A stretch of 64,000 nt of DNA from Burhinus oedicnemus (GCA_008921705.1 VFFE01007631.1:2473550-2537549); one strand, 5' to 3'. Shown: positions 53,131 through 64,000, counted from the stretch's first letter. Translations and numbers: made by a program. Notes: generated from the sequence alone by a model not told the origin.

Positions 53131-56100
53131 TGCGCAGAGCTATAATAAATGACACGTGCCTGTGCAAATCGTAAACATTGTCAATGCGGTCAGGAGGGAA
53201 AAGGTGTTAGTTTCTCACAGGAACTCCAGCATGAGTAACTCTGACAGGCGGTTCGGCTTCTAAAAAAGATGTTAGCCTGTCAGAGGTGTGAGTCTCCTGG
53301 TGGTGGCAGCGATGCAAGTCATGCGTTTAAAGCCTGTGTGGTCAGTACTACAGGGATCTCACGGCAGCAGAAAATCACTGCGTCAGATACTTGGTGGGAT
53401 GCTTCGCTTCCAGAAATACATAAAAAATGAGCTGAAATCTAGGCAAATGCATTGCAGCCGATGGGATGACACACACATTTTGCATTATGCAGGTGCTTAA
53501 GGAATTTGTGAAACCAGGGACTGTAGTTTGCTTTCATTTCCAGCACTTTGCATAATTTGATTTTCTGTGTATATTGTGAAGTCAGAAACAAGCAATAACA
53601 TCAAGTCTACAATACAGATAAGAATGGCACATCTACCACATACTTCCCAGGAACTCACTCGGAAAGTTTCCGAATATATGACCTTGTTAACCAGAGCTTA
53701 TGTTCTCCACGATCATGGTGAGCCATGAATGGAAAGAAGCCAGGAGGGAACCAGTTCACAGGGGAATTCCCACAGCAGAGCTCACCGATCTAAATGGTCC
53801 AAGACACTGTCTTCGAAACTGTGAAAGACTGCGATAACAGCAGAGCAGCAAATACAGCTTCCCTGGTTCTCATTATAGTCCATCCCCCTCATAAACAGTA
53901 AAATGAAAAAGGAAGCATTACCTTAAAGGCTGGTACTTTCAAGCGTTACATCATACAATTGCCATATAATCACCAGCATTAATTGCCTTAAGAATCAAAT
54001 ACTGTGGGAGGAAAACTTTGCGATCAATAAGTAATATTTGAAGTAAGGCTTGTTGGGGAGGTTAGGTAGGCTTAATTAAGTCTCGTCATAACTGACCACC
54101 TGATGACTCGTATTAGATTTTGCTCCCACCCCAGAGCAGAGGTGGGACAATGCCAGTGGGGCCAGATTCAAATCCTGTACAGCTTCAGTGTTTGTTGAAA
54201 ACAAGAGCTGGGGAGACTTTTTCATGGAAATGGGATCACCACCCAATGCATTCATGCATTCTGCCATCAGTAAACATCCTCCTCTGTCCTGCTCTATCCA
54301 TTTCTCCAAGGTGATCAGTGCCTGTCTTGCTACAGGGCGCATCCATTGCTGGCTGGAGTGTCAGACCTGCTCACAGGAGGCTGCCCCATCATGCGGGAAA
54401 CCCACACACCCTAGCAGAGCCTCAGTAGCACCAAAAAAAAAAGAATTTACACTTCCTGGGATGATGACACCAACACTGATGTCTCCCACCACCCTGTGTG
54501 AGTGGTGTTATTCTCCTAGCAGTCCAAGGAAAGCTCCTGCTTGGCCCAAACAGGCCCAACATTCAGGCTGTCAGGGCTTTGCCTTCTCTGGATGATGGCT
54601 CCTCTCCAGCTCCAGGCAACACCAGCTCCTGTGCTTGAAGGAGCCGGACGAGAGGTGCTGCCCAGCCTCCTGCCCTGGAGCGGGGAGGAAGGGTGAGGGA
54701 GGTGGAGGGATGCGCATTGTGGGGCTGGTTTGGCACTGGCAGTAAAGCCACAGCTGCCTCTTTTAAAGGCAACAGCCTCAGCTTGTGGCCAAAGCCAGCC
54801 CTGTACTCCAACAGCAGGACCCAGCCATGAAAGCCGATGAAGCATCTTAATGATCACAGCAACTGGAGGGGAAAGAGCAATTATTCACGCAAATAAATTT
54901 TGGTAGATTTTTTTTTTTCCATGTGACACCTGAAACAGGAGCGTCTTCTTTCCCTCTCTCACAACAGCAGTATTTCTCCCGTACGGCTGCACTCAAGGCG
55001 ATGCAGTTGGGTTGCAGATTCATCTGCAATGGGTGTCTCAGCACAGCAGCACAGGGGGGATCTTTCTGCTGTCAGCAGTCGCGGTGACTGCATTTTATCT
55101 AGATTCAATCCATGGATCTTAATATAGATCTTTGTTACGTGAGATTGAGTACCGTTCCTGTGAAAGCGCTGCCTTTTGGAACAACATTTCAATGAGTTTA
55201 TTATAAGAGCACTCATCAAATTGCAGGGGGGGCAGGGGGGGGACAAGCTATTTTAGGAATTGAAAATGAACTCATGATATTTAGCATAGAGCAATCTTAT
55301 AGGCACCTTCAGACTTAAAAAAAAAAAGAAATAAAAATAAGGAATCAGTCTTCAATAAAAACAAATACAAATCTTTATTTGATGTGTGTCAGTTCCCAGT
55401 GGCCCATAAAGATAACTCATCATAAACTCGACTATATTAACTTATGAAACAGATATAAGAATAAGCTAAGCTGCTGTTATAGGGCGTGGACTAAATGCAA
55501 TTGAATAGTTTACCAAAGTAACGTGACACAGAAGATATCGAGAGGGCGCACGTAAAAGTCAGGCTTCATTTTCACATCAGTAGGACACTTCGTTTGAAGC
55601 AAAGGAACAAAATCAGTTCATTATTTCTGCAAAGGTCTCCAGATGATAGTGCAGTCTGAATGCCATTAATGTTAGTACCACTGGATGTTTTACGCCAATT
55701 TGACTTTTGCTGTTCCTTCCTGAATTTGAGAAGAATTATTTACCTGTAACTCTTGTGCTGTCGGCGTACGCAGAGGCTGTGCCAGGCAGGCAGTGGGCCG
55801 GAGACCAGAAATGAGAGCTTTCCTCAGCTATTAATTTCTCTCCCACTAGATGGCCCATATCTCTACCCGTGAGCCGGGGAGAGGAAGATTTCTTCCCTGC
55901 ACGTATTTCTGCTCGACAGAGAGATCCCACACCGGCAGGCAGGCCCTGCAGGCTCACGGCCCGGTGTGGGGAAAACTGCTCTCCACTGCCCTAATCCTGG
56001 CATCGCTGAGGGCTCTGTTTTGGAAATCCCATCCTCTGTATCTAGGAAGAGAGACACACTCCCGAACCCTACGCTACGTGCCATTTCACATACAACTATC

Positions 56101-58248
56101 CACCGGAGAACCAGTGCCAATTCTGATGGTGTTTTTCCAGAAAACTGTACTTGGAAACTCATATCCTGAATTTAAAGGCATCTCCCCTGTTTTTACAGCA
56201 GGTGGATATTTCACCCGCACTTTGCTATTCCTCTTGCCGCTGCACAGAGACATTTATGCAGCGTCAAGCAGATCTGACACTGCCCAAAAGAAAGCAGGGT
56301 GCATCCTCTTTTATATCTATGTACACACACTCTTGGGTATCTAACTCCCTCCCCACATCAAAGAGGAAAAAACTACACCCCACCCCTCCAAAAAAAAAAT
56401 CTCCAGCTACATTAATCTGTGAAGATAAAAATAAGATATTTAAGTTCCTCTTTGTGCCCCAATCAGGACAGGAAAAAAAACAGCCCAATGTAAACATATT
56501 TACTTACAGCTAGAGAGCCGGAAGGACTGGCATGTTTCAGACAAAAAATTAATCTGTTCAGGACTGAGGACCTCTGATGTAAAAATGGGAGCAAACCAGC
56601 ATGGCAGCAAAATCGATGGGTTTTTTAGCTTAAGGAACTTGGATCCAGGTAAACTAGAAAACCTGACATTCCCACTCCAAAACTAGAGACTTCATGCTAA
56701 GAAAGGAATGAGACACACAGCGAGGAAAAATCTCTTCTGTTACAGCTTTTATGACATGACCATCTCCTTGCATTACATCTGCACCGCTCTCAACTATATG
56801 TCAAAATCATATAGCCTAAGGAATCAATGTCCTTATGGTGGAGGCATAAAATATGCACACATATTATTAAAGTTGCATTAGTTTTGTTCAGTCTGCAACA
56901 CAAGACCTTGGAGGCATTGTTGCCTTGAAGAGCAAACACCAGTTTGGGTAGTTAAGGAGCATAAATGCTAATTCCTTCTCTGTTATTCACCTAGCTTGAA
57001 ACTTCAGCTATGTCACTTATGCTGCAGTTTCCTCACTTGTGAAGTACGGAGGAAATAGCGGTGTGTTTGCCTTGCAGGGGTATCTTGAACTGTTGATGGT
57101 TGAACTCTGCTTTGAATGCACAGGGTACTGCTGCTTAATGGCTCTGTATTTTTAAAACTCACTTCTTTTTCAAGAAATCAGAGGTCTTTCTAGTGATTCA
57201 TCTGGTTTTCCCTTGGTCACCCTTGTGACAGGCTGTGAAGCTGTTCCTGGGGGAGAGAAGGAAGGGCTATCGAATGGCAGAAGGGCGCAGGGCACGCTGC
57301 CTTTCAGAAGGACACCACAGCTGCCCATGTAGAACAGCCTGGTGATGCATCGAGCCCAGCACGCATCACCTGCAGTGAGCCCTGCAGTGTGCTCCGGGGG
57401 AAATGGTAGGCATTCCTCCACAGTTCAACCCATCAGGTGGTCAATATTACACTACGGGGACAACGTATGCATTCCTGACCTCCTCTGTCACTCATGCCAA
57501 GAAAGAGGATTCATGGCCCCTGTAAGGACCAGAATAGAAATGGTACTAGCAAATATCAATCTTCCTCCTTTCTGCACTATCTAGATTCTGTACCTTAGCA
57601 CAGACCAAGCCTGCTTCTGAAAATTCCCAGAGGTCCTAGCCAAAAGCACCAAAATCCTCATGCCAGGCTGCACTGTCAATGTAACATGCTCCTATCTCCC
57701 CTCAGTACTCTGTTTGCCCCTCTTCTTGGGGTGGTTAATATGCCAACACCTTGCCTACCTCACACATCCTGACAGACAGACCCATGTACTTCATGTACTG
57801 CATGACCCTCAAGGAAGAAGTACGACCATCTGCAGCCACCACACATCCATAGCAATTTACCCTGGCCATCGCTATACAGTTTCTGTCTCTCGAGGTACTG
57901 AAGACATGTACATCCCAGGTCCGTCAGAGGCAACCAGAGGTTGATATGTCCAGTCATGGCTATTCTGTGGAACGGCTTGAGATCCTTGGGCCTTGGGAAT
58001 AAAGGATTGTGCTAATTTGATAGGCAACAAAATACAGTGTGTAACATGTGAACAGTCTGCTGTTGACCAGAGCACAGGGAGCCTGAGCGAAAGGTAACTG
58101 GATTTTTGTATAACCTCGGTGGAGCCGGTGTAGGTCTGCAGCCTTTCTCCCTCTCCAACATATGTGGCAGAGATCTCTTTTCTTCTTCGGTAATTAGAAA
58201 TGAGGCCTCAGAATAAAAAGCAATCGGTATAATACAGCTGCAGTACTG
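53131..58248. other. Non-coding stretch, no gene recognised
   Basis: No supported gene or recognisable repeat is present up to the solo LTR. On the minus strand an AATAAA polyadenylation hexamer lies near 55374-55382 in a very A/T-rich setting, which could end a minus-strand transcript, but no exon is identifiable. An exact CTCF consensus core is at 55843-55854. Confidence 0.65.
55843..55854 (+). promoter_or_regulatory. CTCF consensus core, plus strand
   Basis: CCACTAGATGGC is an exact match to the 12-base CTCF core consensus CCASYAGRKGGC. It is the best of the four CTCF-like cores in the window. A match of this degeneracy can still be fortuitous in 64 kb. Confidence 0.4.
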
Positions 58249-58254
58249 ATGTCA
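58249..58254. repeat. Target-site duplication, left copy
   Basis: ATGTCA immediately precedes the LTR and is repeated exactly at 58569-58574 just after it. A 6-bp duplication is characteristic of ERVK (class II) integrase. Confidence 0.85.
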
Positions 58255-58568
58255 TGTGGTGAAACAAATGGACTCTGCACACGATTCAATGTGAATCAAG
58301 CAAAAGCCGTTTATTATTACAATTGATCCTACTTATATTAGCAATCTCTATGCATATAGGTGAGCTCATGCACTCTATTGTTATTCTTGATTGGTTATTC
58401 TACATGCGTCACTTGCCCGGTTGAAGTTGGAATTTCTTATCCCGTTCTCATCCTCGGTTTGCAACTTTTTGTAACTTCTCATTCTGTTCCCATCCTCTTT
58501 TATGCTGATGTTGAAAACTCCTAACTAACAAAGCCTGTCTTTTTATGTTTAACATTTTGTTCACCACA
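58255..58568 (-). mobile_element. Solo LTR, ERVK-like (class II)
   Basis: A 314-bp element has TGTGGTGAA at one end and TTCACCACA at the other (exact 9-bp terminal inverted repeats) and is flanked by an exact 6-bp duplication ATGTCA. The polyadenylation hexamer AATAAA occurs only sensibly on the minus strand (58310-58315), about 55 bases before the end, so the element reads right to left. No internal retroviral genes remain, so it formed by recombination between the two LTRs of a provirus. The exact duplication and termini indicate a fairly recent insertion. Class II is inferred from the 6-bp duplication and short LTR length; I cannot name the family. Confidence 0.9.
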
Positions 58569-58574
58569 ATGTCA
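58569..58574. repeat. Target-site duplication, right copy
   Basis: This exact copy of ATGTCA directly follows the CCACA end of the solo LTR. Confidence 0.85.
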
Positions 58575-58712
58575 GATGTGCATAACCCAGAGTATGGAGA
58601 AAGAAAGCAAGAGCACATTGCATATGAATAATAGCAGGTCTCCGTGAAGTCACATGGCCAGTCAGTTGGTGGAATAACAATTTTAGCAGCTTTTTTTTTT
58701 TCCCCCTGGGGG

Positions 58713-59714
58713 AGAGACCCTCAGTAATGGAGTCCTTAGTATCAAATAATACTGAGCGTGGTGTTCCTCAGGGGTCGGTATTGGGACCAATGCTGTTCAA
58801 CATCTTTGTCGGCGACATGAACAGTGGGATTAAGTGCACCCTCAGCAAGTTTGCCAATGACACTAAGCTGTGTGGAGCAGTAGACACACTGGAGGGAAGG
58901 GATGCCATCCAGAAGGACCTGGACAGGCTTGAGAGGTGGGCCCTTGAGAACCTCATAAAGTTCAACAAGGCTAAGTGCCAGGTCCTGCACGTGGGTCAGG
59001 GCAATCCCATGCACAAATACAGGCTGGGCGGAAAATGGATTGAGAGCAGCCCTGAGGAGAGGGATTTGGGGGTGTTGCTTGATGAGAAGTTCAACATGAC
59101 TAGGCAATGTGCACTTGCAGCCCAGAAAGCCAACTGCATCCTGGGCTGCATCAAAAGAATCATGGCCAGGAGATCAAGGGAGGTGATTCTACCCCTCTAC
59201 TCTGCTCTCATGAGACCCCACCTGGAGTACTGTGTCCAGCTCTGGAGCTCCCAACATAAGAAGGACATGGACCTGTTGGAGTGAGTCCAGAGAAGGCCCA
59301 CAGAGATGATCGGAGGCCTGGAGCACCTCTCCTTTTCAGAGAGACTGAGAGAGTTGGGGTTGTTCAGTCTGGGGAAGAGAAGGCTCTGGGGAAACCTTAT
59401 AGCTGCCTTCCAGTACCTGCCTTCAGGAAATATGGGGAGGGACTCTTTATCAGGGAGTGTAGTGATAGGATGAGGGGTAAAGGTTTTAAACTGAAAGAGG
59501 GTAGATTTAGATTAGATATTAGGAAGAAATTCTTTACTGTGAAGGTGGTGAGGCACTGGAACAGGTTGCCCAGAGAAGTGGTGGATGCCCCATCCCAGGA
59601 AGCGGTCAAGGCCAGGCTGGTCTAGCGGGAGGTGTCCCTGCCCATGGCAGGGGGGTTGGAACTAGATGATCTTTAAGGTCCCTTGCAACCCAAACCATTC
59701 TGTGATTCTATGAT
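58713..59714 (+). mobile_element. CR1 LINE, 5'-truncated, about 1 kb
   Basis: A sense-oriented CR1 covers the last third of ORF2 and the complete 3' end. It starts near the [10 protein letters not shown] reverse-transcriptase motif and closes with 'ttggaactagatgatctttaaggtc' and TTCTGTGATTCTATGAT. The left edge is approximate. The copy keeps a long open stretch, so it is fairly young, but it is 5'-truncated and cannot mobilise itself. It inserted about 140 bases from the solo ERVK-like LTR. Confidence 0.95.
58727..59625 (+). pseudogene. CR1 ORF2 reverse-transcriptase C-terminal remnant
   Basis: The frame from 58727 encodes the C-terminal half of the CR1 reverse transcriptase: [16 protein letters not shown], the active-site region reading FANDTKL where the family has FADDTKL, the [12 protein letters not shown] block, [12 protein letters not shown] and [13 protein letters not shown]. 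It stops at TGA 59282-59284. Reading through, the same frame continues with CR1-like sequence ([21 protein letters not shown]) to about 59440. A frameshift there moves the remaining conserved end (FKLKEGRFRLDIRKKFF, HWNRLPREVV) into another phase, ending at 59625. The endonuclease domain and the first part of the RT are missing through 5' truncation. It is non-functional: truncated, one stop, one frameshift and a changed catalytic Asp. Confidence 0.93.
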
Positions 59715-61518
59715 AATGCATTGAACTATAACCCTGATACTGATTTTCCTGATGTCTCCCACACAGCAAGCAATCCTTTGAGCCACTAGAGTCTGGTCAC
59801 TGGAGAAATGCAGTCTAAGATAATACAGATGTATGCATCAGGGTAAATGACTGACACAACTGATTTCCACATTCTCATGATGCTAAGCTGTTGAAATTTG
59901 GTATACTCATACATTAGGAATGGAGCTGCATACAAGCACTTGGAGGAGAAGCAACTTTCATTTTTAATCTTTCTTTCTGAGATCACCAGACCGTCAGCTT
60001 TTTTGTTGAGACTGGTCTCAAACACTGATATTCCCTTTAAGCTGAGATTTTCAAATTCATTGTGGTCCTCTGATTATGGAAAAAAACAACTTCATAATCT
60101 AGTATTTCTGTCACAATGAGGACATCACTAATATTTTATCATTCTATTTAATTTTACATCTGTGGGACATTTAGGCCATGACATTTCTAATTTGGAGAAA
60201 TTAAGGTCCTTTGAGGTCACTAGTTCAGTTTTTTGAGCTTTAGACAAGACACCTCTCAAAGGGAAGCAAGCACATTGTAGACACTGATGCTGAATGTCAC
60301 TGTGAGCTAACAGGTCAGCTGTGGTCAATTAATAAACCCTTGAGGTTCATACAAGAGGATCCTCATTTTTGATGAATCTGAGCACACATATGTAGGAGCT
60401 TCCACAGTAAATAAAAGTTTGACAGTTATGTTACTGTTTCGTATTATGTTCCTCCTTAATAACACAAATTCAGCAATGAGCTAGGATCCAGAACCTGAAA
60501 ATTATTTAGATGTCTAATGAAGAGTAAAATAATTGGAAGAAAAGTGTCTTAAAGCACCATGGAAGGTGCTTTAGGTGTCATGTTTCCATAGAAATTTCAA
60601 CTTGCTGAATATTGTATTATTGAAACCTCTTTCTCTCTGAAAAGCACAGCACAATCTTTTCCAATCCATCTTCTAAGAAGAGTTTCCACATTCAGAAGCA
60701 AGAATCCCATGGAATTTGTGAGGAATTTTACTATTGCTAATAACTTTCCAGGGCAAGTGTTCAGAGCCTCTGGCGGGCAGTTACGAGTCTGCACTTAGGC
60801 ATAAGTACTTAAGTCTCTACTGTAGTTAAATCTCATCCTAAGTAAACCTGTGAAATGTCTATCAGAAGACAAGTCAGAGCTGATGAAATATCTCTGTAAT
60901 GCTGAGGAACAGCGCAGTGATTGTGAAAGTAGTTTAGGTCAATGATTATGAAATTTTGCACCCAAAAAGGACATACAGATAATCTATATAAATCTTTAAA
61001 GCCCTCAAAGGATTAAATTTAAAATGATCTAGTATCAGGCTAATGCTTTCCTCCTGCTTCTGAGCAGGAGCTGTAGGCAAGCCCCAAATCATCTCTTTCC
61101 AGCCAGTCACAATGGAGTGGGTCACTAATCAAAGCTTTTCCTCCCCTTCCTCCAGTGTCCACCTAACAAAAAGCTATTCCCATGACAGAGAAACTGAAAG
61201 ACCAGAGGAATGTAAGTGTGCAAGTTCTCAGGCAGAATAAAGAAGTCATACAGATGTCTAAACTGCTCTAAGAAACCAGTACATGATTCAAAAGCCTGAG
61301 ACACTTTGAAATGTAACTCAGGTGAGCTATCCTCAGCACACCTTGACAGAAAGTTGTCACTTTCCTCTTACCTACCACATTAATTCTGGATAGACATAGG
61401 TTGGAAAAGCAACAGGTGTTGAAGAAAAACCTGGGAGGTCCAACACCCCCTTCATCAGAAACAATTAAGTACTTTTCTAATCCTAGTAGACATTCTCTGT
61501 AGGCTTCCTAAAATATTT
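59715..61518. other. Non-coding stretch between two CR1 copies
   Basis: AT-rich DNA separates the plus-strand and minus-strand CR1 copies. Only short frames without recognisable content are present, and no RNA gene or further repeat is seen. Confidence 0.7.
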
Positions 61519-62467
61519 CATAGAATCGCATAGGTTGGAAGGGACCTTTAAGATCATCAAGTCCAACCATGAACCTAACACTGCCAAAACCACCACTAAA
61601 CCATGTCCCTCAGCACCACGTTTACCCGTCTTTTAAATACCTCCAGGGATGGCAATTCCACCACTTCCCTGGGCAGCCTGTTTCAATGTTTGATAACCCT
61701 TTCAGTGAAGAAATTTTTCATAATATCCAATCTGAATCTCCCCTGGCGCAACTTGAGACCATTTACTCTTGTCCTGTCGCTTGTTACTTGGGAGAAGAGA
61801 CCAACCCCCACCTCACTACAACCTCCTTTCAGGTAGTTGTAGAGAGCGAGAAGGTCTCCCCTCAGCCTCCTTTTCTTCAGACTAAACAACCCCAGTTCCT
61901 TCAGCTGCTCCTCATAAGACTTGTGCTCCAGACCCCTCACCAGCTTCCTTGCCCTTCTCTGGACATGCTCCAGAATCTCAATGTCTTTCCTGTAGTGAGG
62001 GGTCCAAAACTGAACAGAGTACTTGAGGTGCAGCCTCACCTGTGCCGAGTACAGATTGATGATCACTTTCCTAGTCCTGCTGGCCACACTGTTGCTGATA
62101 CAAGCCAGGATGCTGTTGGCCTTCTTGGCCACCTGGGCCCACTGCTGGCTCATATTCAGCCATCTGTCAACCAACACCCCCAGGTCCTTTTCTGCCAGGC
62201 AGCTTTCCAGCCACTCCTCCCCAAGCCTGTAGCACTGCATGGGGTTGTTGTGACCCACGTGCAGGAGCTGGCACTTGGCCTTGTTGAACCTCATACTATT
62301 GGCCTCAACCCATCAATCCAGCCTGTCCAGATCCCTCTGTAGGGCCATCCTACCCTCAAGCAGGTCAACACTCCTGCCTAACTTGGTGTCACCTGCAAAC
62401 TTACTGAGGGTGCACTCGATGCCCCCGTTCAGGTCATTGATAAAGATATTAAACAGAGGCGGCCCCC
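61519..62467 (-). mobile_element. CR1 LINE, 5'-truncated, about 950 bp
   Basis: This is an antisense-oriented CR1. Read on the minus strand it starts at the GPxLFNIF segment of the reverse transcriptase (near 62467), runs through the ORF2 end and short 3' UTR ('ggttggacttgatgatcttaaaggtc'), and ends in GCGATTCTATGAAA at about 61519. It differs from the plus-strand copy at 58713-59714 in many positions and in its 3' UTR wording, so it belongs to a different CR1 subfamily. The two copies form a long, imperfect inverted pair about 1.8 kb apart. Confidence 0.95.
61596..62467 (-). pseudogene. CR1 ORF2 reverse-transcriptase C-terminal remnant
   Basis: The minus-strand frame from about 62467 to the natural ORF2 stop (TAG, 61596-61598) is preserved without frameshift and broken by only two TGA codons. 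One, at 62313-62315, follows DRLD and probably arose from CGA by CpG decay. The other, at 61683-61685, replaces the Trp of the conserved HWNRLP block. Recognisable motifs in order are [19 protein letters not shown] (FADD in the family), [47 protein letters not shown] and [12 protein letters not shown]. The N-terminal endonuclease and early RT motifs are absent. It is dead through truncation, two stops and loss of one catalytic Asp. Confidence 0.94.
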
Positions 62468-63025
62468 AAAAAGATTGAAATACTATGCATTTGCTTTTGC
62501 AGCAGCTACTCCACACAGGACTACATATTGCCTGGCTTTCCTCTAAATTCTCTGTACATGCCCGTCCTTTGACTAGGAGTTTCTCTGATCAGAGAGTGCT
62601 TGGCACGTATCTAATGTGTACTTATGATTAATTAATTGTAATCAAAGAGAGGCCTGTAGGTACAGACATATTGCTTGCCTCCTTGGAGAAAACATTGCCT
62701 TTCTCATGTCTTCTACCTGGAAATGAAACAAGAACTCCAAACACCACCCTTTGTGATCAGTCTGTTGGAAAATTTACATTCAAGGGCTAAATGATGGGAA
62801 AGGCAGCAATATGTCCCACCCAAGAGCTCTGAGTAAATTCCCATCCCCTTCTCTGTTTCCAACCATGAGTGAGGCCATTCAGATGTGGAGAAGACATCCA
62901 TCTCTGAGCTATTGGAGATGAATCCTGGTGAGTTCCCTGCCATCTGTGGGCAGCACAAACCTAGCACTCCTCAGGAATAACCCAGAGCCCTACGATTGCA
63001 ATTTCTGCCTCCTGAGCAACCCTCT
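62468..63025. other. Non-coding stretch, no gene recognised
   Basis: Unremarkable DNA lies between the minus-strand CR1 and the ERVL-type LTR. No supported gene or repeat is seen. Confidence 0.7.
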
Positions 63026-63674
63026 TGTCCTGGTTTGAGTGACACAGGACTAATTTCTGTTCTCATGCTTGGAAAAACTGCACTTTTAGAAGACTCCAGT
63101 GTCTGAACTTGTGAAAATATTTACTTTATAGCCAGCTATGGTGTGTGGGTTTCAAGGTCTTAGTGTTTTTGAGTTAGCCAGGTGCAGGGATGAGGAGGAG
63201 CGAGACCCGGGCACTTGACCCAAGCTGGCCAACAGGATTATTTCATGCCATGAACATCACATTCAATATACATTAGAAAGTTTGGTGAGAAGTGCTCCCT
63301 CTCCTGGGATGGCTGCGATCCAGAGAGCTTCTCGCCCCAGTGCCGGACCCCTGAGGCGTTCCCTTCCTCCCGAAGCCGTAGCGCTCACAGTGTCCGACAT
63401 TTGCTGTCCACTGCTGGGAGTGCACAGCTTCCTACTGATAGAATTGTCTGAGTATAATCCTTGTATATTTTATATTGGTATTGGAATCAATATTGGTTCT
63501 TTTGGTGTTACTAATGTTAATTATCTAGTCTTATTCTATTAAATCTGTTTAAATTTCAACTCCCGGGTTTCCTTGTTTTTCCCGATTCCCCTTCCCGCAT
63601 GGCGAAGGGTCATTGGGTGACAGAATAATTGTCTAAATTATAATAAATCACTGTGGGTCTCTCAAACCATAACA
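63026..63674 (+). mobile_element. ERVL-type solo LTR (avian)
   Basis: A 649-bp element begins TGTCCTGGTTTGAG and ends CTCAAACCATAACA; the two ends are inverted repeats matching at about 13 of 16 positions. These termini are typical of avian ERVL LTRs. Polyadenylation hexamers ATTAAA (63538-63543) and AATAAA (63642-63647) lie toward the right end, giving plus orientation. The GT- and C-rich segment after the first ('tcaactcccgggtttccttg') matches the ERVL R-U5 layout. No internal retroviral genes adjoin. The flanks (CCTCT left, GTTCT right) agree at only three of five bases, so the target duplication is decayed or absent. The 86-codon frame inside (63282-63542) is not a gene. Confidence 0.85.
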
Positions 63675-63971
63675 GTTCTGCAATCAAAACACTGCCTTCC
63701 CTAAAAACCTCTCAACATATAAAGCAAAAACCTAAAACTCTAGAAGAAAGGAACAAAAGGAAGGAGGCTGAGGGGACGCATCTAGAGGAGACTCCTCTGC
63801 ACACCCATTTCCATACTTATGTTAGCACACCATGCATCACAGGAGAAACTTACTCTGGGAGTGAAACTCACCAAATACTGCTTCTTTTGGAAGGCGTTTG
63901 GTGCAAAGGTGCAATCTGCCCAAATGCTTCTGTTCCTCAGAAGCTGCCTGGTTCTGAGGCAAATCAACAAC
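63675..63971. other. Flank without recognised features
   Basis: About 300 bases of purine-rich then mixed sequence, with no gene or repeat recognised. Confidence 0.7.
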
Positions 63972-64000
63972 AAAAAAAAAAAAAAAAAAAAAAAAAAAAA
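63972..64000. repeat. A tract reaching the window edge
   Basis: At least 29 consecutive A run to the last base, so the true length and right neighbour are not visible. It could be a microsatellite, the tail of a plus-strand retroposed copy, or an assembly edge. Confidence 0.85.

Noticed and set aside
52368..53174. 268- and 257-codon overlapping plus-strand frames
   Set aside because: They are in different phases over the same GC-rich DNA, with minus-strand frames open too, and no family motif is visible.
54160..54185. TTCAAATC resembling a tRNA T loop
   Set aside because: The adjoining bases do not form a T stem and no cloverleaf surrounds it.
1..64000. CRISPR arrays, operons or prokaryotic defence genes
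   Set aside because: No direct-repeat/spacer array and no compact co-directional gene layout; the repeats identify vertebrate nuclear DNA.

Overview
The window looks like nuclear DNA from a bird. The support is repeat content: three CR1 LINE copies that keep the typical 3' end (a run like 'ttggaactagatgatctttaaggtc' in sense, closing on ATTCTATG-type octamers), one much older CR1-like tail, and long terminal repeats of the avian ERVL and ERVK types. No L1, Alu, B1 or bacterial-style gene arrangement is seen. The DNA is mostly AT-rich and non-coding. A crocodilian or turtle source is less likely but not excluded by sequence alone.

I find no protein-coding gene, coding exon, rRNA or tRNA that I can support. 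The longest open frames fall where the DNA is GC-rich (about 30.45-31.08 kb and 52.37-53.17 kb), antisense to an LTR (41.07-41.88 kb), or inside CR1 reverse-transcriptase remnants. Stop codons are rare in GC-rich DNA and the translations show no family I recognise, so they are not annotated as genes.

Layout: 1-4784 unannotated, with GC-richer patches and a polypyrimidine stretch; 4785-5097 old CR1 tail (+); 5098-10779 unannotated; 10780-11330 block with a TATA box that may be a decayed LTR; 11331-14818 unannotated; 14819-15330 GC-rich patch; 15331-30439 unannotated; 30440-30960 strong CpG island with a GC-box array, the best candidate promoter; 30961-38939 unannotated, with two small tandem repeats; 38940-39090 CR1 tail (+); 39091-41269 unannotated; about 41270-42150 ERVL-type LTR (+); 42151-52449 unannotated, with a small CpG-rich patch, an alternating purine-pyrimidine palindrome and a 26-base A tract; 52450-53130 GC-rich patch; 53131-58248 unannotated; 58255-58568 solo ERVK-like LTR (-) with a 6-bp target duplication; 58713-59714 CR1 (+); 59715-61518 unannotated; 61519-62467 CR1 (-); 62468-63025 unannotated; 63026-63674 ERVL-type solo LTR (+); then flank ending in an A tract at the window edge.

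Functionally, this reads as intergenic or intronic DNA with one CpG-island promoter and a few candidate CTCF sites (about 14.94, 30.66, 49.94 and 55.85 kb). The right-hand 6 kb is a cluster of four retroelement insertions. I see no new multi-gene system.
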